Below are positions 46,536 through 57,883 of a DNA stretch of 64,000 bases, piece by piece. Position 1 is the first letter of the stretch; every line of letters starts with the position of its first letter. The translations under genes were made by a program, and so were the position numbers. The notes under the pieces were generated by a model, which made no database searches, had not been told where the DNA came from, and was given only the letters and a program-made list of their open reading frames with translations. Source of the stretch: Diadema setosum (lineage: Eukaryota; Echinodermata; Echinoidea; Diadematoida; Diadematidae); the NCBI GenBank assembly GCA_033980235.1, contig CM067075.1:18984844-19048843 (forward strand). The letters are read 5' to 3'.

Positions 46536-46570
46536 GGGTGGCACTTGCCCCCCCCCCCCCCCCCCCCCAA
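46507..46570. repeat. Poly-G and poly-C runs
   Basis: A run of about 26 G (46507-46532) and about 20 C (46549-46568) separated by a 15-base hinge; together they could form a G/C hairpin or G-quadruplex. Sequencing of such runs is error-prone. Confidence 0.9.
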
Positions 46571-47039
46571 ACAAAATGTTGGGGGGGCAAAACGAGTTTT
46601 TGCCCCCCAAAGTGCCCCCTGTAACAAATAATTAATCACTGATTTAAAGACCAAAATGAACAATAAAGGCATATTTCTTGTCTAAATGTAGTAATTTCAT
46701 AACTGAAAATGCAAAAATTTTCGCCCCTAACGGGGCGAAAATTATAGTACACTAACAACATACCATAAACTATACACTAATAGGAACTTATGAGTAGGCC
46801 TAAATTTAGTGTATAGATGGTGTCCTCGTGTCCTCGAGTGTGCCCGCTGAAACATACCTTTAGTAAACCTTACATTTTTCATTTTCTTCTTTGTTTTCTA
46901 GCAGTATAAGAATATTTTTCATTGTTCGAACGATGCGATCACGTTTAAGCTTTTAATGAGTACATTTCAGATAAATTGCAAAGTGAAAGTGGCTCGCTCG
47001 TTCTGCCCGTACTTATAGTAAAATGAAAAGTTTTCATAA

Positions 47040-47890
47040 GTTATTATCATAGTCCTTCGCAGTGATTTCTTTTACTTTGTTTAATTCCTCAGAAATTTAA
47101 TTTAAAATGCTCTATAAAAGCGACTTTTATACTCTGTTTTTACAAAAAGTCCCTACCGTGGGAGGGGTATCCTCCTCCCACACCCTCCCCCGCTCGGTCG
47201 CTTCGCTCCCTCGACGAGGATCTCACACCATCACATAATATACCCCCGTATGTTATAAGATCATAGTCCTTCCAACTGATTTTTTTTCTTCAATATGTTA
47301 ATTTCCTAGAAATTTGCTTTTAAATGTTCTATAAACGCGACTTTTATACTCTGTTCTCACAAAAAGTCCTTACCGTGGAGGGGGTATCCCCCCTCCCACA
47401 CCCTCCCCCCGCTCGGTCGCTTCGCTCCCTCGCCGAGGATCTCGCACCATCACATTATTAATGTACTCCCGTATGTTATGATCATAGTCCTTCCAACAGA
47501 TTTTTTCAATATGTTAATTCCCTCGAAATTTACTTTTGAATTCTCTATAAACGCGACTTTTATACTCTGTTTTTACAAAAAGTCCCTACCGTGGGAGGGG
47601 GTATCCCCCCTCCCACACCCTCCCCCCGCTCGGTCGCTTCGCTCCCTCGCCGAGGATCTCACACCATCACATTATTATGTACTCCCGTATGTAATAATCA
47701 TAGTCCTTCGCACTGATTATTTTTCACTATGTTTAATTCCTTAGAAATTTGCTTTTAAATGGTCTATAAACGCGACTTTTGTACCCTGTTTTACAAAAGC
47801 TCCCTACAGGGGGGGGGGGGGGGGATCCCCCTTTCCACACCCCCCCCCGCTCGCTCGCTCCGCTCCCGCGCCGAGGATCTCACATCGCAC
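47040..47890. repeat. Four tandem units of about 218 bp inside the hAT-like element
   Basis: Marked by GCGACTTTTATACTCTG at about 47119, 47338, 47554 and 47773 (last variant). Each has GGGAGGGGGTATCCCCCCTC and CTCGGTCGCTTCGCTCCCTC. Confidence 0.85.
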
Positions 47891-48250
47891 ATAAAAATGT
47901 GCCCCCGTTGACATTTTGCCCCCCCCCCCCAAAAAAAAAAAAAAAAAAAAAAACCAGAGGTGTTCCGGCGCGCTTGTGTGTATTCCATTTTAGATCCGAT
48001 GACAGGGTTATTCCCAATACTTGTGTTGTGAGACCTCTGCAAGGCGATGACCGTAGAGTGTATATGAAGTTGGAATAATGGTACGCCTTATTGTGAAGTG
48101 GATCATCTGGCATTTTGGCAATTTGAATGACATTAGCTACCTTTTAGCCCACTTTTCTAGGCGCTGGAGGTCATTTTGGAGAACGGCACTATCTGACGGT
48201 GAACGGATTTCATGGTATAGAATACAGTCATCTATAGAATACAGTCATCA

Positions 48251-50950
48251 CAAGTTCACTGATCGATATCGAAAATTTGCAGCTATCGTCGTTAAACGCG
48301 AACGATGCGAAAAAAGTTTCGTGCTAAGGAAGGGGCCCGCAACTCGTCACCCGCGCTCCCATAGACAACGCACGTAAAAGACGTGTGCGGGTGACCGTGA
48401 TGCTCCCATAGACATACACGTAAAAGATGCGTGCGGGGACAGTGGTGATACTTATAACACGTATTCCGATTAAAATTTCAGATTTTCGCGAAAACTGTTC
48501 GGTTTTCACCACAATTTGCCTGGTTGTGGTAGCCCTGCCAACTTTCAAGCGTACTGAACACAGTCATAAATTTTTGTTTAGTGCGCTTAAAACTAAGCGG
48601 GGTGACGGTATTCGGGCCCCTGACGAGGTGCGGGCACCTCACTATAATATACTCAGTTTGAATGATTTATAGTTGTTCAAAATACAATGTAAAAGTCTGA
48701 AAATCATCCGGAGGTCCCCTTTAATTTATCAGATGTAATTCAAATGCAAACCTTATGCCGTCCTCTCAAACTTGGCAAAATAGGGCCTATGGCATTAATG
48801 TATGTAGGCCTATAGCGTGTATAGGCTCTATGGGATGAATGGAGTTACGAATCTTCGCATAACAACTTCATAATTGAGAATAACAAATCTTCGGACAACA
48901 AAATTTCGGAATAATGAACCTTCGAACTGTAACCACATTAGACTCTTTAACCAAGGAGGTTCGAGAGATGGAGTTACAACTGACTAATGATAGATCTAAT
49001 TATTCAATCAGCTGTCAGTTTTCTATGGATGGACAAAAGGTTCCACAGGTGCATTCAAGTGCACGCCGTTTTCAGAGTATGTTGTCTAGTATATGAGGAA
49101 TCTATATCAGGTCTTTGAGATAAAGAAGGGTGCATATTCTATGTAGGCCTAAAATAGGTAAGTTTTCACGCGCGAACTTAAAGTGTCCGGAAACACAACC
49201 CACGGCCCCCCATCATAAATTATAGGTTATTTAGTGTGAACACATAGAACCGAATTCAATAATCTAGCTCTATACACAGAAACAGAAAGAAATTGGCGAC
49301 TCGTAATTTTGTCACTGATGAAATATACTGACGCACTGAATGCGTCTGCATTTAATTATAATTCCTGTCCAAAGAAAGATCCCGCTTCATTCATTCATCG
49401 CAAAGAGCAGGGCGCATAACCCGGGTAGAGCATGGAAGACATGAGTGCAGTTGAATTTATGGCCTATCCCGCCATCTTCACAGATGGAAAAAACAAAACA
49501 AACAAGTAGAGTTTCTATCCCTCTTACCTTTCAATTCTGGAAGACTCTTGAAAATATTAGGACATCAGCACCTCTCTTCGAACAAGATCAAAGAAAGTCA
49601 CCCCAGACCTAGAAATACATCTCTTGATCTTAGCCGCTTTTCAGAGCGCATAAAAACAAATGCGCGCAAAGTTGCTAAGGGCGCGCAGGAGGTGTATGCG
49701 CAATCTCTTTTACTCATGGCGCCAGAATTCACTACGATGACCCAGTTTCATGACGGAGTCGAGAGAAAAGCCTCAAATTCACACTGGGTACAGACAGCCA
49801 TCAAAGCAACACCCTTTCGTTGAAAGCATTTGCAACAATATTTTAACGCCCATAGGCATGTCACAAACCTACATATACGTGACATTCCGATGCTCTAAGA
49901 GGTGAATGATTATGTCTCGTTGATAATGATATTGGAGTGATGATATAGATGATGAATGGCGGGGGAGGGAACATACCGAATGTTCCATCCGAAGGGTTTG
50001 AATTAAATATTGAGGGAGGTTATAAGTCCCGAGACTAGTCGAGGGACTTATATCCTCCCGAAATAGCATTTCAAACCCTGAGGGTGGAACGTTGTATGTT
50101 CCCGACAACAAAAGTCATCATCTGTTATATTATATGGGTTTTATAGTCAAATTATCACACTTTTGTACGCATTACAATACTAGTAATCGGTCATCTGCTT
50201 TTTCACATTGTATGGAATAGGCAAATTTATCCTATCGACTGCGTGAAAAATATGATCGTTCAATCGTTTGGTATCGTTTGTCATTTGTTACGTGAAAATG
50301 TTTTCCCACGGGAGAACATAACAAAAATGTTCTGCCCATGGACGAACGTAACTAATGTGCCTCCATCACGTGAATGTGTTTAGCCAATCACTAACCGGTA
50401 TTTGACTAACCCATTTAATATAATGGTTTTACAATAGTTATCCCGCAAAGGAGTGCTAGGCCCGAAAGGGGGTGGCGTATAGGTAGGCAGATGCCCAAGA
50501 CGCCGGTCAACTGGACGGTGTGTATCTCAATCTTCTTTCTCACATCTAAAGTAGAACAATTAAGTCATTATGCATTTAGATTCTCTGTAAAGTGAAGAAA
50601 TAGAGTTACCGTGTGACACTTGACTTCCCAACTGGACACGGGTAATTAACATGACTGTTACATGACTGTTGTCATGACGTCACACAAAAAGTATATAGTT
50701 CTCATTCGGCGATGGCTGCGCCTTAACTTTAAAAATTCATAACTTTCGAACAGCTTGTTTTATTTTCTCACACTGATGTGTTCTTATATACTTCTATATT
50801 TCTTCAATTCGCATCACTTCCATCACTTTTCACTCAGGATTACCGGCATCCATAGACTCATATAGCATCTCAAAGAGCAATACCCTTTACTGGTACGTGT
50901 ATCATCAGATCTATTCGTATTTGCCTGTTCGTCCTACTATAAAATGTTAT
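48251..50950. other. Intergenic, no gene recognised
   Basis: Unique-looking AT-rich DNA plus the repeat at 48953-49050 (empty-site copy for the 40845 element) and a palindrome at about 49969-50103 (GAACATACCGAATGTTCCA versus TGGAACGTTGTATGTTCC). No supported exon. Confidence 0.5.
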
Positions 50951-50954
50951 TATA

Positions 50955-51800
50955 CACTCAACAAAAAAGTAAGTTCCCCCTAGCATTTTTTGATATATCT
51001 CAAAAAGTATTTTACCGATTTTCATAATTTAAACGGGAATGGATAGGGAATTTCATTACTCATAACATGAATGGCATATCATTGCCACCAGATATCATTA
51101 TTGGTGTGAAAAAAAAAAAGCATTTTATATCAAAATGCACGGGAAAAAAGTTGCACGTAAGGTTATATGAAGCATATTGTATACATTCCCTATGCAAGTT
51201 AGCAAATGACCTTTTTAAATTGTTATGTAATTCTAAGGAAATTCTTCAGGTATAATTTGATTCTTTATTAAACAGGTGTTATTCATACTATTTAAACAAT
51301 AGGCCTTTTCAATATGAAAAAGTTGGTCGAAGCCATGTGCTTTTTAATTCCAATTTGAGTTGATCACATAAATGTGCTTATTGCCATTTTGCATCATGCC
51401 GCGTCTGTATATTTTTGAAAGAGGGAGAGCTATTAAGAAGCTGGGGTCCGGTTACTAGGTGGCCGCAGGAGACTATATAGGGGTTTCGCCCAATGCCATA
51501 AGGAAACTTAGAGCAAAGTTTCAGGAAACTGGACCCGGTCAAAGATCTGCCAAGAAGTGGCCGACCAAGTATTTGTGTAAAAGTCAATGCAAATCGCTAA
51601 AGTGCAACTTTTTATCCATGCATTTTGACATAAAATGCATTTTTTCACACCAATAATGATATCTGATGGCAATTATGCCATTCATGTTATGAGTAACAAA
51701 ATTCCCTATCAATTCCCGTTTGAAATATGAAAATCGGTAAAATACTTTTTGAGGCACAGGTATATCCAAAAATGCTACGGGGGAACTTACTTTTAAGAGA
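50955..51800. mobile_element. Tc1-like remnant with about 200-bp inverted repeats
   Basis: Left 50955-51165 and right 51600-51800 are inverted (AAAAGTAAGTTCCCCC, TCATTATTGGTGTGAAAAAA). The centre on the plus strand (51412-51560) reads FERGRAIKKLGSGY, a stop, then VSPNAIRKLRAKFQETG, the paired helix-turn-helix start of a Tc1/mariner transposase. The catalytic DDE domain is absent, so it is a decayed nonautonomous copy. Confidence 0.75.
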
Positions 51801-52664
51801 AACACAAAGATTAGGTCCTACATCATGAGCTTGAGTGCTCAGCGTGCTACCTACTCGTGTCGTTGAGGTCGTTCGTAAGGTCTTCATTGCTTCATTGGGC
51901 GGGTTCTTAATGGAATTTGGCGACAGTTTGGCACAGCGAAAACATTCCAACTCATCAAAAACCTAACAACCACACGGAAAATTGGGTAAGCTTTACACGC
52001 TCTGTGCGCCAAGTTTGGCTCACTGTATGGCGACTGCTGCAACACTGGCACTCACAAGATACAGACCCTAGCTGTGGTACTATACTGCGTACACAACTGC
52101 TGCATTTTATTGTGGATGCATAGATGCACTGTGCACTGTAGCCCCGTACATTACCTAAGAAGTCGTACTCAGCTCAGTGTGGCATCGCCTGGTGAAATTT
52201 ACCTCAGAACAACAGCGCTATGAGATACATGTTCTGACCAAATGTTCCTCGATTTTAAGCTATGCGAGTATTAAATGACGTGAGTATAAAATCGTACCAT
52301 TATATATGTAGATCGAAAATTAAATATGATTGTTAACGTACCACGATATGATGACCGCACTAAAGAAACGTCATCGTCTAACGAACTTCTCACAAGGTCG
52401 AATTGATATGCATCATATGCAGCTCAATGTATGTTGACTGGAACTTGGAAGGCAATATAGACTAAATGTCTAGAACCATGCCATAGACGTCTATATAGTA
52501 TACGTATAAGTACCTATTTCAATATTTTCCATAATTTTCTTTATGCTTAAAGGTTAAGCCCACAAAAAACCTTCCAAACCTTGCCAATGTGACCCTGCAC
52601 CACAAAACCAACAAAAAGTCGCCAGACATGGATTTTCAGTTAAGCCGGTTAAGGGCAGATTCTG

Positions 52665-52925
52665 AAAGAGCAGGGAAAGAGTTCCTTATGCCCCCCCCCC
52701 CCACCCACTAGTTTGCACAAATAATGGTTAGATAGGTTGCTGTTTTTGTTTTGTTATTTTTTTTGCTAATGGTGGACTAAATAAAGGTTTAGCCTAATAT
52801 GGGAAGTCTTCCCATACATAACCTTTATTTAGTTTATTATCGGTAAAAAGGAATGGTAGGCCTAGTTGGTTTGTTTTGTGCAAATTGGTGGGGGGGGACA
52901 TAAGGAACTCTTTCCAGAGCAGGCT
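52665..52925. mobile_element. About 260-bp inverted-repeat MITE
   Basis: AAAGAGTTCCTTATG followed by a C-run at left is mirrored at right. A central palindrome is built on TAATATGGGAAGTCTTCCCATA with CTTTATTTAG flanks. Confidence 0.65.
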
Positions 52926-53511
52926 CTAAGCTTTAAAATGATGTATAACTCGATTCAAATGGATTCCCCTAACCTTGGCCTACCTAAATACTGGAAAAAA
53001 GCGCACACTCTGGAAAACTGCGACTGAAGAGAGAGGCTCTGAAGTACACGGTCCATTCAAGCGCTTTATCTTTACAAGCCGTGCTAGCTGTGCCATGTCA
53101 GCCCATGAAAGGGACAAAACACTGGATGTAAACCATTGGAGAAACAACAATGAAGGGATTATCAGATTAAGCTGACATTAAGCATATTCTATTAGCACAT
53201 TCTGCCCATGATTGATGCTAACTTTCAAAGCAGTAGCACATACTTGCCAACTCTACCGCTTTGGCGGTAGACTACCGCTTTTTAGAGGTTTGACCGGCTA
53301 CCAATTTTCTCTTCTGATCTACCGATTTTGTAGCAAACCTACCATAAAATGAAATGGAAGTCATATTTTCCCTTCATTGTGCATTGATTCCCTAAAATAA
53401 GCTAGTAATTTGAATAATAATAATAATTTCAAGGAACTCGTTCCTCAAAAACGCCATATTCAGCCTTCTATCACTTATGCACACATGTATGCATGCTGCA
53501 GTGGCGCACTT

Positions 53512-53735
53512 CGTACTGTAAAAGTGGATATTTTCGCGCAACTAATTTTTCGTGCTTGACCGGGTAAGAAGAGTTTCACATGTTTTTAATTTCGCGGAAT
53601 CAAGACATCAACTACTGGGACATATGGCATGCAAAAATTTACGCGTGTTTTTATTTTCGCGCTAGCTTCTGGTTGCGCGAAATGCGCGAAAATTTCAACA
53701 CCGCGAAAATTTCCACAATTACAGTAGTCTCTATC
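53512..53735. mobile_element. CGCGAAAAT-rich MITE, diverged copy
   Basis: From CGTACTGTAAAAGTGGATAT to CCACAATTACAGTAG, with TTTTCGCGC/GCGCGAAAAT words in both orientations. Confidence 0.5.
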
Positions 53736-54679
53736 ATATCTACGTGCGTGCAAGACTTACTGTACACGTGAACGTGTAGATAGAACCATGCGTAATGTTT
53801 GGTAGCTCACGTTCTGCAAGAGTGAATGCTACGAATGGAAACCCTCCCAAACACTGCAGAAGAAAGCAAAATCTGCCACGTACAGGAATCTCACAGCCAG
53901 GTCATCTGCTAATTAATTTAGATTTGGTGAGGGCAACATTATGTCTTATTCATCAAAGTAGCTCCACAATAGAAAGTACACTATAAGGGGATAAATTATT
54001 TGCCAATATGTTTGATTACTTTTTCACATATATGCTTAGCCTACAAAAATTATTTACCAATATGTCTGATTTTATTTTTATATGCATAGTCTACAAAATA
54101 GTTCATAGATTTACATGGATTATATGTTTTTTTAATCAATACCAAGAACCCTTTAAAAAGGTTAAAAAGCATGCACCAAATCTCAAATTTTGATATTGAA
54201 AAACAAAAAAAGTCCACACCGAGGGAATCTTCCACTGCCAGTGCCACCAGCATGTCCAGCGACATCATCTGCATGTCAATCATTGGAATAAAATGGATGA
54301 TTAACAAAAGATATTGGAATGCACATTTCCCCAAAAGCTGGTGGGGGATGGGGCTGGGCTAATCACACCGGCGACCCCAACACGTTTGTCATTACTGGTT
54401 ACAGCAACACCTCTCGGGGGTCTTGGCTTTAGGGTATGGCTGGGCATAAATTTGTAGCCAATGTTCCCCTGCAATCACACAATGTCTTTAATTTATCTTC
54501 ATGGGTAACATGGAAATGTGCAAGACCCCCCCCCCCCCCCCATGTCCCATACATGACCCCGGCCCTGGCGTTGGCCCTGCTAGCTAGCTTCATGATTGAT
54601 GCTGATTGTGAAATGCCTGTTCATCATGTAGGGTCCACATTACAAATTTGTGTAAGAATGTTTCTCTTTCTTATTATAC

Positions 54680-55830
54680 CCCCGCCAAACGAAGTTTGAA
54701 GGGGGTATATAGGAATCAGCGGACGGTCGGTCGGGGCGGTCGGGCGGGCGGTCGGTCCGTTGCAAATCTTGTGTCGCGAACTACTTCCTCAGTTTTCAGC
54801 CGATTCCCATAAAACTTGGCACAGATGTGTGCCTTGGGTTGTAGATGTGCAAGACGTATTTTTTGACAGTACCCAAAAGTACGTTGCCATGGTAACGGCA
54901 TATTATGGGCAAAAATGGGTACAAATTTTGCGTCGCGAACTACTTCCTCAGTTTTCAACCGATTCCCATAAAACTTGGCACAGATGTGTGCCTTGGGTTG
55001 TAGATGTGCAAGACATATTTTTTGACAGTACCCAAAAGTACGTTGCCATGGTAACGGCATATTATGGGCAAAAATGGGTACAAATCTTGCGTTGCGAACT
55101 ACTTCCTCAGTTTTCAACCGATTCCCATAAAACTTGGCACAGATGTGTGCCTTGGATTGTAGATGTGCAAGACGTATTTTTTGACAGTACCCAAAAGTAC
55201 GTTGCCATGGTAACGGCATATTATGGGCAAAAATGGGTAAAAATCTTGCGTCGCGAACTCCTCCCACAGTTTTTGATGAATTTTTATGAAATTAGGTACA
55301 GATGTTCATCTGAATATGTTAATGTGCAAGACACATATTTCTGCAGTGGCAAAAAGTGCGTTGCCATGGTAACGGCATGTTATTGGTAAAATATAGGGCA
55401 AAATGCTTCATGGCAAAACTTTTTCATCAGTGTTCTTCCAATTCTCATGGAATTCATATTGAATGTTTGTCTTAGGATATAGGTCAGCATGACACATTTC
55501 TTGACAGTGACAAAAAGTATGTTGCCATGGTAACAACTCACATATTATGAGCCAAAATGATGGAAAATTTTGTGTTGCAAACTACTTCCTCAGTTTTTGC
55601 CCAATTTCCATGAAACTTGGTACAGATGTGTGCCTTTGGTTGTAGATGTGCAAGACGCATTTTTCGACAGTACCCGAAAGTACATTGCCATGGTAACGGC
55701 ATATTAATGGCAGAAGATCAAGGAAAGATCTTGCGGATTTAACTACTTCCTCAGTTTTTTGACCAAAGCTTATGAAATGTTGTTTGGCGGGGATATAACC
55801 AGTCGCTGTAGCGACATTTCTAGTTCTTGT
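54680..55830. repeat. Tandem 159-bp repeat element (about 6-7 units, first three nearly identical)
   Basis: Units start CAAATCTTGTGTCGCGAACT at about 54763, 54922, 55081 and 55241, then degrade. Each includes CCCATAAAACTTGGCACAGA and GTTGCCATGGTAACGGCATA. The block is bounded by CCCCCGCCAAACGAAGTTTG and by GTTTGGCGGGGATATA. Because 159 is divisible by 3, long open frames exist on both strands; they are repeat artefacts. Confidence 0.85.
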
Positions 55831-56412
55831 AGTTATTTGACTTTATTGTTAAAAAAAAAAAATGATGGAAATATATTGTAAATGATTGCAGTTTTATCTA
55901 CATTTGCATCAGTTGATAAGAAGTTCTTTGAGAAAGCTTATTCCTAGCAACATTGATGAACCTTTGGCAGAATCCTGCACACACCTTGTCTTGAAAATTT
56001 CAAACAATGCAAGAATTTTGATAATTTCAAACGTGTGGATTATGCTATGGACTTGTAAAGACATCTCACATCATGCATTGATACATATGCATTGCTGAAT
56101 AAAACTTTGATGACATTGCTAAAATGAAACAACCAATTAGAAGTTGAGCAGCATGCAAAATAGCCAAAACATTGATGACAGGGAGGCAAATTAAGGTCCC
56201 AAGTTGTGGTCCAAATTTCACATTTTCATCTACTTTATCTTGAAAACACATTAGCATTGGCAGCAATGACAGGTATTAGCTCTAGGGTATATATTCACAA
56301 ATGGGAACCTTTACTAATGGACACCATTCCCCACTTTTGAAAATGGTCCCCAGGGGTGTGGTTCAATTTATGTCCCAGGGGAGGAGGAAGTGGGGGGGGG
56401 GGGGTTCTGAAA

Positions 56413-56841
56413 TTAAAGGTACATGGTCCTGGTGTTTTAGTCAAATGCGTACGCTGGCGCACGGAGAAGTTTCCTATAGAGACCTACGCTATTGACTCCT
56501 CTTTAGCGCTTACGCTGTGGCCCACTTCCCTGAGTCCGAAGAAGTCCGATTCACTGTAGTCATTGGTCCGATCACAGTTCGGCTCATGATTCGGCTGAGG
56601 GGAATGACAGCTTTAGCAAACTTCTTTTGTGATGTCATAATAACAAGCACATATGCATGCACCCTGGCATTACTACAGACTGCGCGATGCGCAGAGAAGA
56701 CATCGAAGGTAACGTTACTTAGCAACACCTACGCACTTTACTCTTGATGACAGCTCAACTTCAGTGATCTTCATTTCAATGCTAACGGTGATCGGCAGTA
56801 TCATCAGCAGCGCCCTCTACACTACCGGGACTATGCACCTT
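56413..56841. mobile_element. AAGGTGCATGG-ended repeat, full copy
   Basis: Left AAAGGTACATGGTCCTGG and right CCGGGACTATGCACCTT are imperfect inverted ends. Truncated copies are at 29086-29452 and 33636-33760. Noncoding by comparison of the copies. Confidence 0.78.
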
Positions 56842-57404
56842 CAAGGAATTTTTAATACAAATCTACAAATCTTCTCTGGAACTCGGAAGTGACAAGGGTA
56901 TAGAGTAAAATTAGTGAGACAGAATTCATGAGAAAATTCAACTCACTGGTTGGTGACTGTAGTTTTCAAGTTTGTTCATACATGTACTATGGCAGATTTG
57001 GTTTAGGCGAAGGGTGGGAGGGGCAGTTTCCATGTTTTTATCTTCTGCTTGAGAACACATATCAAATTTTCACCTAACTTTATAATAGCAAGAATTATCA
57101 CAAGAGTGACAAATATTTATCTGTACAAATGAAAAACCATTCCCCACTTCTGGGTCTTCAAGGGACATAGGATCTAGGGGTAATGTAACTATACACAGCC
57201 CAGTCGCTGTGTACATGGTACGTCGCGACAGGGCTGTACTCGCACGACCACCAACCACTAGGAGAGCGACGTAATCGTATCACGATAGCTTTGACTTTTG
57301 ATACTTACGATCATTTTTGTCACCTCAAACTCATCGAGTATACTCTTCAATATTTACTCTACATCTGATGATATTAGTATTCAAATGTAAGCAATGAAAC
57401 TTAC

Positions 57405-57429
57405 CGAAATTGATCATCATATCCAGCAT
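57405..57429 (-). CDS. Possible first coding exon of a gene divergent from SCAP
   Basis: On the minus strand, ATG at 57427-57429 starts MLDMMINF plus one base and is followed directly by a strong donor (G then GTAAGT). It lies about 200-450 bases from the SCAP first exon and points away from it, as in a shared bidirectional promoter. The peptide is too short to identify and no second exon was recognised. Confidence 0.3.
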
Positions 57430-57469
57430 GTCCACACGGTACACAATCTTTCACGCCAGGCCAAGTTTA

Positions 57470-57750
57470 GATATCGGGTGGTCACGTGATGTGAATGCCC
57501 TTTCAAAAGGTCGCGCTGTCGACTGTGCTGTTACACTCAAGCAGCGTACGCACGGTTACTAGTATACAGCTATAAACTGTACTGGGCTTGGCGGCGGCTG
57601 GCGTCTGGTCGGGCGAGGAGCATTGAGCTCCATACCACGGTTATTGTGTAGCAGACGCCAAGGTTTGTTCGACACTTTCAACGCACACGCGCTCGCTCTG
57701 GAGCACATCCGGTCACGCATGCGCATAAGTCAAGGCGCCATTTTGAATTC
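57470..57750 (+). promoter_or_regulatory. SCAP promoter region with E-box, NRF1-like and YY1-like sites
   Basis: No clear TATA box. GTCACGTGAT at 57481-57490 (ATCACGTGAC on the other strand) fits the E-box form bound by SREBP and also the related CLEAR/TFEB site. CGCATGCGCA at 57716-57725 fits NRF1, GCCATTTT at 57737-57744 fits YY1 and CATCCGG at about 57706 fits an ETS site. GC-rich relative to the surroundings. The motif matches are seen; their use is inferred. Confidence 0.45.
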
Positions 57751-57883
57751 TGCAACGACGAAGCCCGACGGTCAGGAATTGCGCCAGAAAGTGTCATTTA
57801 TTTGTTCCACGGACTTATCGCAAGTGGTCCCCATGGACCCAGTGTGGCGAACTATTCTTCTATAATAGAAACATGCATTTAAC
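57600..57883 (+). other. SCAP: SCAP noncoding exon 1 (5' UTR), approximate start
   Basis: A donor AAC followed by GTGAGTAAAG at 57884 ends this GC-rich segment. The next exon acceptor (CTTTCCATGCAG) is at 58291. The start is not visible and is placed after the E-box. A short open frame here (80 codons, ending TAA near 57865) has no family match and is treated as 5' UTR. Confidence 0.45.

Larger units (their letters stand above)
46490..47977. mobile_element. 1.5-kb hAT-like element inserted in the LINE remnant
   Basis: Flanked by GTGTATTC on both sides (46482-46489 and 47978-47985). The inner ends are inverted (AAGGGCGCCGGAA versus AAGCGCGCCGGAA). Removing it joins the two LINE halves in the middle of the SDLKWNTH / GHIDNIT region. 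The ends are followed by long G-runs and C-runs. No transposase seen. Confidence 0.8.
45921..48250 (-). pseudogene. Non-LTR retrotransposon reverse-transcriptase remnant, split by an insertion
   Basis: On the minus strand 48250-47978 and 46488-45921 together read as the end of a LINE-type ORF2. The first part has IDDCILYHEIRSPSDSAVLQ and NDLQRLEKWAKR, then LGITLSSDLKWNTH. The second part has GHIDNITNKASSMLGFLRRN, VRPHLEYCSPVWDPHTLRLI and QRKAARFITNDYN, ending FFPRTTRYWNSLPQAI and a stop. The IDD corresponds to the family's catalytic (F/Y)xDD region. In-frame stops and at least one frameshift (near 46240) show it is dead. It resembles the Jockey/CR1 type; the 5' end is missing. Confidence 0.85.
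51801..54679. other. Intergenic, no gene recognised
   Basis: Apart from the MITEs near 52665 and 53512, this is AT-rich DNA with a C-run at 52690-52702 and another at 54525-54541. No supported coding exon. Confidence 0.45.

Noticed and set aside
46238..46672. Frame starting with Gly/Pro runs fused to a reverse-transcriptase-like end
   Set aside because: The first part is the G/C-run end of the hAT-like insert; only the part below 46489 is LINE sequence, so it is not a fusion protein.
54716..55389. Open frames of 183 and 209 codons on both strands
   Set aside because: Both pass through nearly identical 159-bp tandem units (a multiple of 3) and end where the repeat decays; the sequence is a known style of noncoding repeat.
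56510..56747. Pair of 72-76-codon frames conserved between 29183-29420 and 56510-56747
   Set aside because: Conservation reflects recent copying of the repeat; changes between copies are not biased toward silent positions by eye and both strands are equally open.
57623..57865. 80-codon open frame in SCAP exon 1 as an upstream protein
   Set aside because: It ends 18 bases before the donor, has no recognisable similarity, and GC-rich 5' UTRs often carry chance frames.
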